Positions 1-12,200 of a DNA stretch of 64,000 bases are shown here, piece after piece. The stretch comes from Rutpela maculata (Eukaryota > Arthropoda > Insecta > Coleoptera > Cerambycidae), in contig OW386286.2 of the NCBI GenBank assembly GCA_936432065.2, positions 24,425,179 to 24,489,178 of the forward strand, read 5' to 3'. Each line of letters begins with the position of its first letter. Positions within the stretch are counted from its first letter, which is position 1. The notes under the pieces are model-generated. The model made no database searches. It was not told the origin of the DNA and saw nothing but the letters and a program-made list of their open reading frames with translations. A program made the position numbers and the translations under genes.

Positions 1-604
1 CCCATCGGCCTACTCGCGGCTGTTTCTTTACAAGATCGGTTAAGTTAGTTATCATCGTCTTAGTTTGACGTTCCGCCATTAATGTCAATGAATGTTTTTC
101 GTGTTCTCCGATGAAAAAGTGGTGAAGAAGTCATGTTTTATCTAAAGTTGTGATTTGCTAATACCTAAATAATATTCTCTATTCATATTTACACAATTTA
201 GTGGCAATTTAGTGCAACATGCAACAGTACTGTGCCGTTTGCAGAAATCGATCGTTTCATAAGTAAGTAGGTCATAGTCGTAACATGATGAGGTTCAGTT
301 TACAGTTTTAATAATAATATTATAAATAATATCCTTTCAATACATATTTCCCTTGAATAAAACATCTTTACCTATTATATTTTTTAAATCTGCGGTAGTG
401 TTCCTAGAGGTTAACCAACAATTGTTACATAAAATAGGTACAATATTTTACATTTTCCCTTTTACACATCGCCTCTGTTGCCTATGGGATGTGATGTTCA
501 TCTATCCATTTAAATGGACATATAATGTGACTATGTTAGGAGCAAATAAGGTATATGAAGAAAAGATAACCATTATGTATCTAGATATAAGTTCTTTAAT
601 CGGA
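1..604. other. Intronic or upstream sequence, nothing identified
   Basis: No exon, RNA gene or complete repeat could be supported here. The 95-codon open frame in this stretch has no recognisable domain and runs into the foldback repeat that begins near 605. The region lies upstream of an internal CIP2A exon, so it is probably intron. Confidence 0.4.
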
Positions 605-1457
605 GATAAAATACATTTTTTTCTAAAGCAAGTGCTTTAAATGAGCTAAAAATTTGAGCATCTAGGTAATGGTACATCTTAATGAAAAACTTTATTTGAG
701 ATAATTTTTTTTGAATTACTGGCTAATTAGAGTAACAAAATGGCGATCTTTTTATATACAAATAAAAATACGCATATTTTTCCGTCATAACTTCTTTGTT
801 TCTTATGCTACAGGAACGAGTAAAAAATAATTTGAAAGCGCAATTAATTGTCTTAGAAACAAATAAAAAAACAGTTGAAAGCTTAATTAATAACCTATTA
901 TTCTACTTATTAGCATCCTTGACGTAGGTGTCACAGTTTCTGAGATATTTAACTCTCACTCTAAATAATTATCTTATGAACACTTGGATGCCAAATGTAA
1001 ACTTAAATATCTCCGAAATTATTAAGCCTACATCAATAAACAAAAAATATAATTAATTCCCAGTTTGTACTTTCTGTAATTGGTCTGTAATATTTTTTCG
1101 ATAAAGTAATACTTTACGAGATACTTGAGTAGAAATACCTTTTTTTTTTTAAGCTAAAATCGCGATTTAAAGTTGCTATAACTTAAAAACTATCAATTTA
1201 TGTGAAAAATTGCATAGAACCTTTTCTTCTTAAAATTCGATTCTATTTCAGCGCCAATAATATATTTATATATATTTTTTAAGTGCCACCCCCCGAGAGG
1301 GGGTGGCAACCACCCCCTATAAATTAGCAAGCCCCCGCACAATATAGAAACTTTTCTGTGAAGCATTTACTATTATACTGCCAAAAATGAACGAAATCCG
1401 TTCAATATGACATTATTCCGAAATTTTGCATATTTTTTACGTCTAGGTACTGTACTA
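605..1457. repeat. Partial copy of long-inverted-repeat (foldback) element
   Basis: This block repeats much of the foldback element at 43456-45258. Bases about 605-870 match the reverse complement of about 44580-44800, and about 900-1457 match 44800-45258 directly. It ends in the same terminal motif, GGTACTGTACTA. It includes the diagnostic run of C and G with GGGGGTGGCA near 1290-1320. The other arm is missing, so this is a truncated or rearranged copy. There is no coding capacity. Class is probably a non-autonomous DNA transposon, inferred from the inverted ends. Confidence 0.7.
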
Positions 1458-1704
1458 TACCTAGAAAAAAAGAAACGATCAGGTCATCGAATAGACCAAC
1501 CATTTTACTATACCTTAGACGAGAAAGGAGGATAGCCCATGATCAGTGCCTTCAACATAACCTATTGACTTTTAAATTTGGAGGGGGTATAATTCAATAT
1601 AATTTTTACAAAAGCCTATCAAATCAATGTCGGTCAATGACATGCACCGCTTGACACTATTGACAGTTCAATTCATCACTATCCTCGTTTCCTGGCTTAG
1701 CTAT

Positions 1705-1905
1705 AGTTATTATACTCTTCGCAAAAACGAAGAGCATATTGCATTTGATTGGCGCATTTCTAAAACCGTAAATATCGCTCGTAGGGAAAAAATTTTCATA
1801 TTGTGTTAGTGAACGAATTCTGAACAATTTTCAAAATGTCTGTCCGTCCCGTCACGTTTCTTGTAGGCACGATAACTTAAGAAATGCTAACATTAAAATG
1901 TTAGT
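1705..1905 (+). repeat. Truncated copy of the ACTCTTCGC repeat family
   Basis: It begins with the short hairpin ACTCTTCGC-AAAAACGAAGAG and continues with the segment shared with 8340-9115 and 47352-48116, including the TCTGTCCGTCC tract near 1840. The match stops at about 1890, so only the first quarter of the unit is present. Confidence 0.7.
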
Positions 1906-2655
1906 CACATTATCTGGTACATTTCATGTTGTCATATTTCCATTTTGTATTTATCATACCTCATATTCAATGTAGGGATCATATCTCTGTAATGACGTAC
2001 ATTGTGTGTAGTAGCGGGTTGGGCATAGAGAGTAAGAATTGCAGCATCGCGTGTGCCTGCTGGCTGAAGTGAAATAACTGAGAACTGGGATGCTTCAGTG
2101 GTCTAGCGCCGACTCTTTAATCTATGCCGCCGACAGGCGAGTTTGCTATTGCTGGGTTGTCATATCTCTCGCGCTACGTGGAAGTACATGCCCAATCCGC
2201 AATTACACGCACTGTATCTATCTGATCATTTTTTCGGGATTAATTTTCCCGTTGCTTCCACAGATTTATTTTTAATCTCCTCCTCATTTATTTGACAGTG
2301 ACAAGCTAAAGACAATCATAATTATCTATGGAAAACAATGGCTATAACATCGTTAAGGTGATGCGATTGTTAGATTACGAACTAATATTTTTTAAATTTC
2401 AATAATAATAACTTTTTATTCATTTTAAAAAGATTATAAAGACAATATGAAATAAAATATTATACGATACACGTTTGGTAGGTCTCATTACAGTACTCGT
2501 TTATATTCCAACTCGTACTGTAACAAGTCACCTACCGGACTGATAATGTAAATTACTATTGCAATGGCACCAATAAATTATTACTATGTTAAAAGTAAGC
2601 GAGTAAATTTTATTTTATGTAGGAAATAAGTCTTTAAGTGTTGTCTTATTTGCAG
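1906..2655. other. Intron, nothing identified
   Basis: AT-rich sequence between a truncated repeat and the first visible CIP2A exon. The polypyrimidine stretch and TTGCAG at 2650-2655 form the acceptor for that exon. A 61-codon ORF at 2090-2275 has no recognisable features. Confidence 0.4.
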
Positions 2656-3287
2656 CTTGTGGAAACTAATGTAACGAACAACTCGGCAGACTCTTCTTCA
2701 AGAGATAATAATAATCCAGAATGCATTTCGCTCATACTAGAATTTATCCACTCATTAATGTCTCAAGAAATCGCATCTCTCACAAATTACCACTCTAAAA
2801 TAACCATACTTGCCATTAACTGGGTGAATTCTGACTGGGTGTCGCATCAAGCCCTGACCGTGCTAACAAAAATAGTGAAAAATGCCACCGAAGGAGAGGC
2901 CGAAAAGAGCAACAGCGAAATATTAAAGTCATTAGTTACACCATTACCATCATTTTTGTTGATATTACAGTCAAACGCTATGCCATCCAACATGGAAAGC
3001 TGTCGAAGGTTGGGTGCGCTGCTGCAATTGTTAAGAGCTATGCTCAGATCTACCAGCATTCGTCCCAGTGTCTTGCAAGTATTAAAAGAGGAAACGATAG
3101 GAAAGGTATTTGTACCCTTGCAATGCGACAATTTAAATGATTGCTTACCTAGACTCAAGTCAAATGATACCAATATGTCATCCACAGATGCGGTTAACAC
3201 TTACTTGTATGCTTTAGGATTGGTGAATGAACTAGCGCAACACGGCGCTAGCTGGCTCGCCCTACAAATTTCTCTAATGAAAAACAG
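2656..3287 (+). CDS. CIP2A: CIP2A-like exon a (armadillo-like helical region)
   Basis: Preceded by TTGCAG at 2650-2655 (phase 0) and followed by GTATGT at 3288. It encodes about 210 residues of alternating hydrophobic helices with no coiled-coil heptads and a Ser/Asn-rich loop at its start (NNSADSSSRDNNN). It ends after two bases of a codon (AG). Reading on into the intron gives a low-complexity tail that is not coding. Confidence 0.85.
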
Positions 3288-6200
3288 GTATGTTTTTTTT
3301 ATGATAAATTATAAACTTCAATTTCAGCGTGTTTACTTATTTTTCTAAAGGAAATGCCCTAATAATATGAGCACCTATGCACCTATATGTGCTCCTTGAT
3401 AATACAAGTTTGCGGAATTTTTTAATTTTGTTTTCTAGGCATGTAACAATAGGAAAAAGAATCATCAGTCTTTATAATAATAACAAATACTTTATTAATA
3501 GTATAAATACTGTACAAACTACACTGATAAATGTTTACAAAAAGAATACAAATACACATAAAAAAAAACAAAAAGGAAGTTAAAATACAAAATGTTATGA
3601 AATTATTAATAATTTTATTTGTTATTGCAGTTTTAAACCGCATATCATATATGTTCATTCTATTTCTTCAGTGGGCATTTAAGTAGCTTGCCAAAAAGAA
3701 AGTAATTTAATTTTCTAAATTTATATTATATATCTACCTATTAATAGCCATATTGCAGCCGCCATTTTGAATTTTGCAAATTTTCGAATTTTCTGGGGGT
3801 TGGAAAGTTACGACCTACCTTCATGCCAAATTTCAAGTTCCTAAGCTCATCGAGAAGTACCCAAACAATTCACCGGACAGATAAATATAGGTAAAAATTT
3901 TGTTACACTCTGTTTTATATAAAAATAGAGTGTAACTATGTATATCCTTATGTCTCTATGAATTATTTGGGTACTTCCCAAAGAGCTCGGAACTGATAGG
4001 AAGTACCTTCACGACTCCCAAAAAAATTCAAAATGGTGACTCAAATGTGGCATCCAAAATTTGAATCAACTTATAACTTTTAACGATCCCCGTAGCGGAG
4101 CATGGGCATCTTGTTAGTCCCACTTGGCTATTCTCTCTCTGTGGGAAGCCGAGATTCTGCAGTTAAAAATATTATTAAAAAATTCAAAAGTACAAAAACA
4201 TAGGTGCATAAAAAGCCGCAGCTACATGATTTTCTGAGTTAATATTTACTAGTTGGGAAAAGTACAGACGCTTTTGTTACTTTCTTCCAGAGATGGGTAA
4301 AGGAAACTTTCCATTGGAAAGTTTCCAGGAAATTTTCGGAAGTTTCCGGAACGGAGTTTTGATAAAAATGAAAGTTTCCTATAAAATATTTGAATATTCC
4401 GAAAGTTTCCAAAACTCCGGGAAAGTTTCCAAATTTTTCACGAATATTTAGTTATTATTTACTTACACATATTTACTCATGAATTTGAAATTGCCGCCAC
4501 GATGATCTAACATAACCTCAAACGCCAGAAATCCAGTTTTAATTTGTTGATATTTTTTCGAAATTATCAAAAATTAATCGGATATTTGATGACGTAGGGT
4601 TTCATATGGTCACCGCTCGGATTATTACTATTGGCATTGGCACAGAATTTCTCTAATTTCGTGCTATTGGCTATGATCAAGGATGAGTTGACAGACATAT
4701 GATAAGTTACGTTTATTTGTTTACCCGCACTATCGCTTCCCGATGAATAATATCTAGCATTTTTTTCTGTTACATTAAAAACGAAAATGATTAAAAAGAA
4801 ATATACTTTTATTTTTTTACGAATTATAAGATATTCAATTTAATGGTTTTAGTGTTATTTTAATTAAATTATGATAAATGTTATGTTGTGTTATAGTGGA
4901 TGGCTTAATTTATTTTGATATTATTTTCTTGTTATTATTTTTTTAAGTGTTAAAATTTAAAATTAAATAAACATTTATTTATTATTTTATTTATTTGTTT
5001 TACACTTTTAATTCAATATAACTACAATATACGATTTAGATGTTATTTATGTCTTGCCTTCATATTTCCGTTTCTGCACAAAATAGGAGTTACAACTTAC
5101 ATATGACATTATTTACATAAATTTTTAATTTTATAATCCACATATTTATCACATTCTATAAATTATTTTATTTATATTTAATTATTTATTAATTCAAACA
5201 AAACAAATTACTGGGTAACCACCGAACCACCCAATTGCTACATATTCTTCATATAGCACAGGGCACATATAGCGGGTGTCATATAATATCAGTTATTTGG
5301 TAAAAGTCTGTAAAAGTAATGTAAATAATATATTTATATGCACTTATTTGGTATCAAAATTAAGCTTAGATCATTACGAATCAGATTTCACCATAAAATA
5401 GACTCTGAATATTCCCAATGGAAAGTTTCCAGGAAAGCTTCCTGGAAACTTTCGGAGTAATCAAAACTCCGGGAGTTTACCCATCTCTGCTTTCTTCGAC
5501 AACCGACAGTTTACAGTGGCAGTACAGAGATCTAATAACACGATTTAAACCAGAGTAATAGGTGGTTAAAGTTATATATATATCAAATTTTATCACTTTC
5601 TCAAAATTTTGAAACTTTGAAAGTGTACATCTTCAAAAATTAATTTTAAATTAAGAGTAAAATGTGAAAGACACGTTTTTATCTTAAAAATTTTGGAAAT
5701 GGTTTCATCGCAAATCTCTTTATGTTCCGACTTCATATACATTTGTACTATTCCCACATACATTCATTTTTATATTTAAAAATATAATAATCCAATAGCT
5801 ACGTGTTTCTACTTTCGTTTAAGCTTTTGTGAGGTCAGTTTCATTAATTAGTTCAAAAGTTACAACAAATTTAGTGTAGCGCGCCCGAGGCCGCGCGCGC
5901 TTTGCCCACCTTACTTACGTGTCGCTGCATTCCATTTTTGTGCGTTAAACAAAAAAATCTGGAGCCTACATTTTTAATCGTACAAGACAACTCCGTATAC
6001 ATTTTTGATATGAAATTTCCTGGACTTTCGAATGGTGCAACTAGTTTTTGGTTTGTTGTTCCTGACATGTTCAGAGATGTATTCTCAAAAGTTACCACTT
6101 CCCGAAATTTTTTCGACTATTCAATATAGTATTGATTTACACAACTTTCCAACTTGTATCGTTCAGGAGCATACGCTTATTTTATTCCCTTTGGTGCTCA

Positions 6201-9200
6201 CACTATAAATCGATGATCACATTCAGAAATATTTACTTTGGCATCTTATTTTGAAGGACAATCCACATGATTATTGCACAGGGTCTATACGGCGGTTCGT
6301 GCGAGATAAGATCTTTGGCGCTGGAAATATCCAGGAATCCAAATTTACCATTAGAGAAGATAGCACACACAATGGGCATTATGCGGCCAATGTTTACAGA
6401 TGTTACGGAGTCCAGTAGTAGAGTGCATCATTCCACACAAGACATGGGATTCCCCACCTTATCATTTGCACAAATGGAAAGGCTAGATGACACTTTGGAC
6501 AAATTAAAGGTTTGTTGGAATATTGATTTATGCCAATTAGTGGCATAATGCCACTGTCATTATGTATATATATCCCTAATGACAGTACAGTCGAATTGAT
6601 TTAATTCAATTTCTTTCAGCGATAGGATTCCACTAAAAATTTTATTGTTGATTCTTATGTATTAATTATAACGCCCTGATTACAAAAAAAATATTTGCAG
6701 CAAAAGTTATAAGTTAAGATAATTTATTCACCATTAAAAGTACATAGTACAAAGTAGGTTTTGTCAGTACAAAAAAAAGTGATAAATAAACGCAATTCAA
6801 TTAATATACATACAGGGTGTCCCACTTAAAACTCCCGACGCCATTTTCTCGATAACCAAAAGCGATATTTCAATTCTGTAAAAGGTATCTACTAGAATAT
6901 ATAAATGACTTCAGTTTTGAGTAAAAATCGTTATTTTACACATTGAGGTATAGATGGCGTTGCGATGCAAAGAAATTTTTCGATCGCAGGAACGATAAAA
7001 TGAGTTTCATGAGATGGAGAATTATATTCTGAGCAACTTTTATGATACGAACAATTTTCGAAAAATCACTGGTTCTCGGATATTTGAACTTCAATAAAAT
7101 TTTTTAGAATATAAAAATCGTCATAACTTTTTTTAAATACATTTTAGACAATAAGTCCTTTGGGACATTTTTCATAGTGAATCAGGCTCATTTAGATGGT
7201 AATGAAATATTTATTTCAAAACACAAAATAATTTTTTTTTTTTTTCAAGTAAAACGTTGGGGCTGTAACTGCTATTTGACATTTTTGTTTATTGTGTATT
7301 GTCTAATTTTTGCGTCATGTATGTTCTACACTATAAATTGTAGACATATGAAAAAAAATGGAATTTTTGTTACTTGAAAGATTACATTGAAGTTCAAATA
7401 TCTCGAAAACCAGTGATTTTTCGAAAATTGTTCATATTAAAAAAGTTGCTTAGAATATAATTATTCATCTCCTGCAACTCATTTCATCGTTCCTGCTATC
7501 AAAAAATTTCTTTGCATCGCAACGCCATCTCTACCTCAATGTGTAAAATAACCATTTTTACTCAAAACTGAAGTCATTTATATATTCTAGTAGATACCTT
7601 TTACAGAATTCAAATATCGTTTTGGTTATCGAGAAAATGGCGCCGGGAGTTTTAAGTGGGACACCCTGTATATATATATATATACATATACACACATATT
7701 CAATACAGATAAAAACAAATAAAATGTAAAAGTCACTTGCACAGTTATAACTCATCAAATTACACACACAACATATTAGTCCAGATTCTGGAAACGTTTA
7801 TCTTTCACTCCTGAGTACCTGACAGACATACGACAGAAGAGTGTCGTACTCGATGTAAAATTGTCTGCTGAATGCGAATACGGAGGGCGCATAAAAATAG
7901 GGGATTGCCTTCAACCCTTAATCCACGAATTTACCATTTCGGAAAATGTGAAAAATTGAATTTTTAAAATATAACTTGCGTTTTCTCCCACAAAACAAGC
8001 TAAAAATCTATTCTTTTTTTTTTTTAATTGTAGCTTACAATACACTTAACGAAATAATGTAGTCAAAACACATCTAATATTTATAAAAAATTTAGAAAAA
8101 ATTATTGCGTGAACCTCTACGCAGTTGGCGCATTGAAAAATGTAGCATGCGAGATTTTTTTTACTTTGAGAAATTGACAAAAGCTAGATTGTACGAAATT
8201 ACTAGACCAAAATTATTTTTAGTGATTGATTCATACTAATATCTTGAGTGAAACGGAAGATATGATTTTTTTTTATTTGGCCGTCCTGTGATTACGAATC
8301 GAATCCGACGTTTGCGGACACCCATTTGCGTTATATTTAGTTTTACTGTTCGTAAATATGAAAACGAAGAGTATATTGCATTTGATCGGTGCATTTCTAA
8401 AACCGTAAATATCGCTCGCAGATAAAAAATGTTCGTATCATTTTGTTAGTGAACGAATTCTGAACAGCTTTCAAAATGCCCATCTGTCTGTCCGTCCGTC
8501 CGTCTGTCCGTCCGTCACGTTTCTTGTAAGCATGACAACTCAAGAAAGAAAATTCCGATTGTACTGAACTTTGAACAGTAAATTAGTGTTAGCTAGAGGG
8601 AGAACCCTCTTGTTTTTGAACAAAATCGATAGGTAAATAAAAATGTTATTATTGATTTAAATTTGAAAAAAAATTTTTTGCTTTTTATGTTTTATGTAAT
8701 TGAATAGAAATCTGGTGAAATGATATTTCATTTTAATATCTAAATATTTATATATTTTACAAATATACATTTTATAATGTAATATATAACCGTGAAAATA
8801 TGATTTTAGCTCGTGTCTTATAATGTAAAAATTTACATTTTTTTACGTGTGAGGTGGTGGCGTAGTTCTTACGCTTTTGACTCCAAATCCAAGGGTCCCG
8901 GGTTCGAAATCCAAATGGGGTATGGTATGGTTTTTTTTATTTTTACTTTATTTTACACTGAGTATTTTACCAACTAAGTTTGTACTAGTAAATTAAAAAT
9001 GTCTAAAACTAACATTATTTACAATAAACTGCGAAGAGTATCCTACAGTATGTGTAACAATTATATAAAAAGTTCAGTGAACACGCGAAGAGTACGTTTT
9101 TAGCTTGTTTGGCACTGTATTAGTAAATACAATATTCCTGTATTAGATTTTACCGGCTTTTTTGTTTAAAATATGTAGTTATTAATATAGTTGTCTTAAA

Positions 9201-12200
9201 TTATTATGCATGCAGGTCTAACCTGTATAAACGAAATTGTCTCCAAATATGATAAACTTAGCAAAATACATATAATGCACCAAATCCGGACGCTGTAAGT
9301 CAAATAGAACGGTCAAAGATGGCAGAAGAAATGTATTTTTTTTATTCTTCGTCAAGTGTCAAGAAGGCACTGTGCGTCACTTTTTCTTATTTTCTATCGT
9401 AGGTTCTTTTAGGTACTTTAAGGGGATAAAGTTCAATTTCTTTTATTTTCAAAAAGTGCATCTCTAACAATTTTCAAAAATGCATTTTCTTTAACCCTCC
9501 CTTTTTTCACCCAATTTTCATCGAAGCAAAATGAAATATATTATAGATAGATAGTCTTGTATAACTTCAAAAATTTAATACAAAATGAAACTAAATCAAT
9601 TTGAAAAGGAAATTAAAAAAGGTCATATTTGACCGTTCTATTTGACTTACAGCGTTGGGGTTTGGTGCATTATATTTGACCATAGATGAATTTTATTTTT
9701 GCCAACTTTGGTGAAATTACTTCTTATTATCGAAAAGATATTAATTTTGATTTTTTTCGGCTATTTTTGTTGTTTTCCATTTTTTTACAAGATAGCGGAT
9801 TGATACATATCGGACAGGTCTATATTTTTTAAGAATTTTATTTCAAATAAGCCAGTATTTTTAAAATTCCCATTCGATTACTACTACGAGATACATTAAG
9901 CAGATAAGTAGAAAATTCGTGAAAACGCGTCAAAAAGTGCATATAACTTTTGACGTACCTGGAATTTTTGGGCGCAAATATTTTTTCGTAATCAGGAGGT
10001 CATAATACATAAGAATCAACAATAAAATTTATAGTGGAATGTTGTCGCCGAAAATAATCAATTCTACTGCTCTAGTACTAGATACAAGCATGTCTTGTCA
10101 AATATCTAAATTAGGCCAAAATAAAATTATGAATGTATCCCCATCAAGAGATGTTGCAAAAAAAAAGTGTGCCAGGTACATTCCAACAATTATTCACAAA
10201 ATTCCTAACGATAGTGTTATAGATATTTTTTTTTTGTGTTTGATGACCTCAGCCAACAGGCAACTTCTTTAGTACTTATTTTTATTATTAGTTGCAAAAC
10301 TTATTTGTCGATTGCAACGGGACGTTGTATCACAGTGCCTTCACAGGCTGGTAATACAGACTCCGATCACGAAGTCTTTAGACCACACATAAAATCCATG
10401 CCCTTTTCGGTACACGTTTACCAGGAAATTTACATTATATTACCATAGATGTGCACGTACATTTTCGTTTACTGCATTGAACACAAGTAATATGATTGAA
10501 TTAGAATGCAAAACGAAATAATGTAAGCATGGATTACACAGCCACACAAAAAAAAATTCATTCTGATCTGGGGATCAGACTTTCATATCTTATAGTATTT
10601 TGAACCGCTGAATCCAAATTTGCCATCAGATTTGAGTCTCAGTTTTGCAAAAAGTGCAAAAACCGTGAAAATAAGCCCTACAAGTCAAAGTTTTTTGCAT
10701 TTTCTGCAAAACTAAGACGTGCTGGCTCAAATTTAATGGCAGATTTGGATTCAGCAGGTCAAAGTACTATAGAAAATGAAAGTCCGGTCCCCAGATAAAA
10801 AAAAAAAAAATTTTTTAGCTGTGCACAGCCACACAATTTTTTGGGGGGATCAGACTTTCTTATCCTATGGTATTTTGACCTGCTGAATCCAAATCTGCCG
10901 TCAGATTTGAGCCAGCATGTCTCAGTTTTGCAGAAAATGCAAAAAACCGTGAAAATAAGTGCTACACGCCCAAGGTTTTTGTGCATTTTATGGAAAACTG
11001 AGACGTACTGGCTCAAAGATTTGGATTCAGCGGGTCAAAATACTATAGAATATGATAGTCTGATCCCCAGATCAGAAAAAATTTTTTAGGATATAATACC
11101 CATATATTTTATTTCATACTGGCCACTTTTTTTTCACATTAATGCTCTCACAAAAAAAAAGTTCACAGCAGCGAACCAGACCCATGTATCCTCATGTATT
11201 TTCGGTCGCTGAATCCGAATCCGGGGTCAAAAAAAATCGTACACCCCCCAAAATCATTAGCTAGGGCCAAAAAACACCCCTGAAATGGGATAAAAAGAAG
11301 ATTAAGCTACGAGATTAGTTGTTACTTCTTAATCAATCGAATTAAACAAATTAAGGTTAAACAGCAGCGTACATACAATAGATATGAAACACACCTCCAG
11401 GGAGGGTCGAAAACTAGCCCCCATATATAAAAAAATCGAGCCAGCTCAGCAATGACTGCTGAAAAAGCTCCAAATGTCTAAGTTTTGTTAAAGTGTTAAG
11501 AAATTACATCAGGTCCGACGTAATCTTCATAAACTGCCCCTAAAGGGTTGAGAACAACCTCCCTTGAGTTCAAAGGACACGAGAAAAACAAGAAAAAACG
11601 TAAAATCCAACAGGATTTCTATTTTCGTGGATGCTATGATTGGCTGAAATTGCGTAGTACTCTAAAATAAAACCAGAAACTTACGTACCATCAACATCCT
11701 ACATTGTCAACCCTCAGAGGGTGTGAAAACTACCCCCTATCTAAGATTTAACTATAAAAAGTTAGTGACTTCTATAAAAATTTGAAACACCTGCGTTGCG
11801 TGGAAAAAAGAAGAAACTAGACTAGTTTGACGATGTGCTTGAAAACCACCCCCACGGGGTTGCGAGATACTACCCCTATATCTGTAGGATGCTGGAAAAA
11901 CAGAGAAACTAACCGGATTTACATTTTTATGGATGCTATGAAGGATGTAAACTACCGTAATTCAAGATGTAACGAAAAAGCTATACTGTTGCTTATTCGT
12001 TTCATTTTCATAGTTTTTTATAGGTGGCGTCTCTCAACCCCGTGGGGGTGGTTTTCAAGCAAAGCGTCGAACATAGTCTAGTTTCTTCTCACTTCCACAC
12101 AACGCAGGTGTTTCGAATTTTTATGGAAGTCGCTGTAACTTTTTATAGTTAAATCTTATATAGGGGGTAGTTTTCACACCCTCTGAGGGTTGACACTGTA

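Larger units (their letters stand above)
6625..10040. mobile_element. Large foldback element hosting three other repeats
   Basis: The left arm with ATTCCACTA...TTTTATTGTTGATTCTTATG (about 6627-6700) is inverted at about 9963-10040 (CATAAGAATCAACAATAAAA...TAGTGGAAT). The arms share at least 75 bp, including the AATCAGG/CCTGATT segment and an AAATATTT tract. Between them lie a separate MITE (6813-7668), a full ACTCTTCGC repeat (8340-9115) and a third foldback (9270-9676). This suggests an older element used repeatedly as a landing site. No coding sequence and no clear target duplication were found. Confidence 0.6.

Noticed and set aside
5871..6129. Overlapping ORFs on both strands near a GC-rich patch
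   Set aside because: No domain on either strand and no splice sites fitting the CIP2A frame; left as unassigned intron.
11827..12081. ORFs inside the foldback elements (also 353-640, 10841-11089 and 12714-12899)
   Set aside because: They lie in or run into palindromic or low-complexity repeat DNA and lack conserved motifs.
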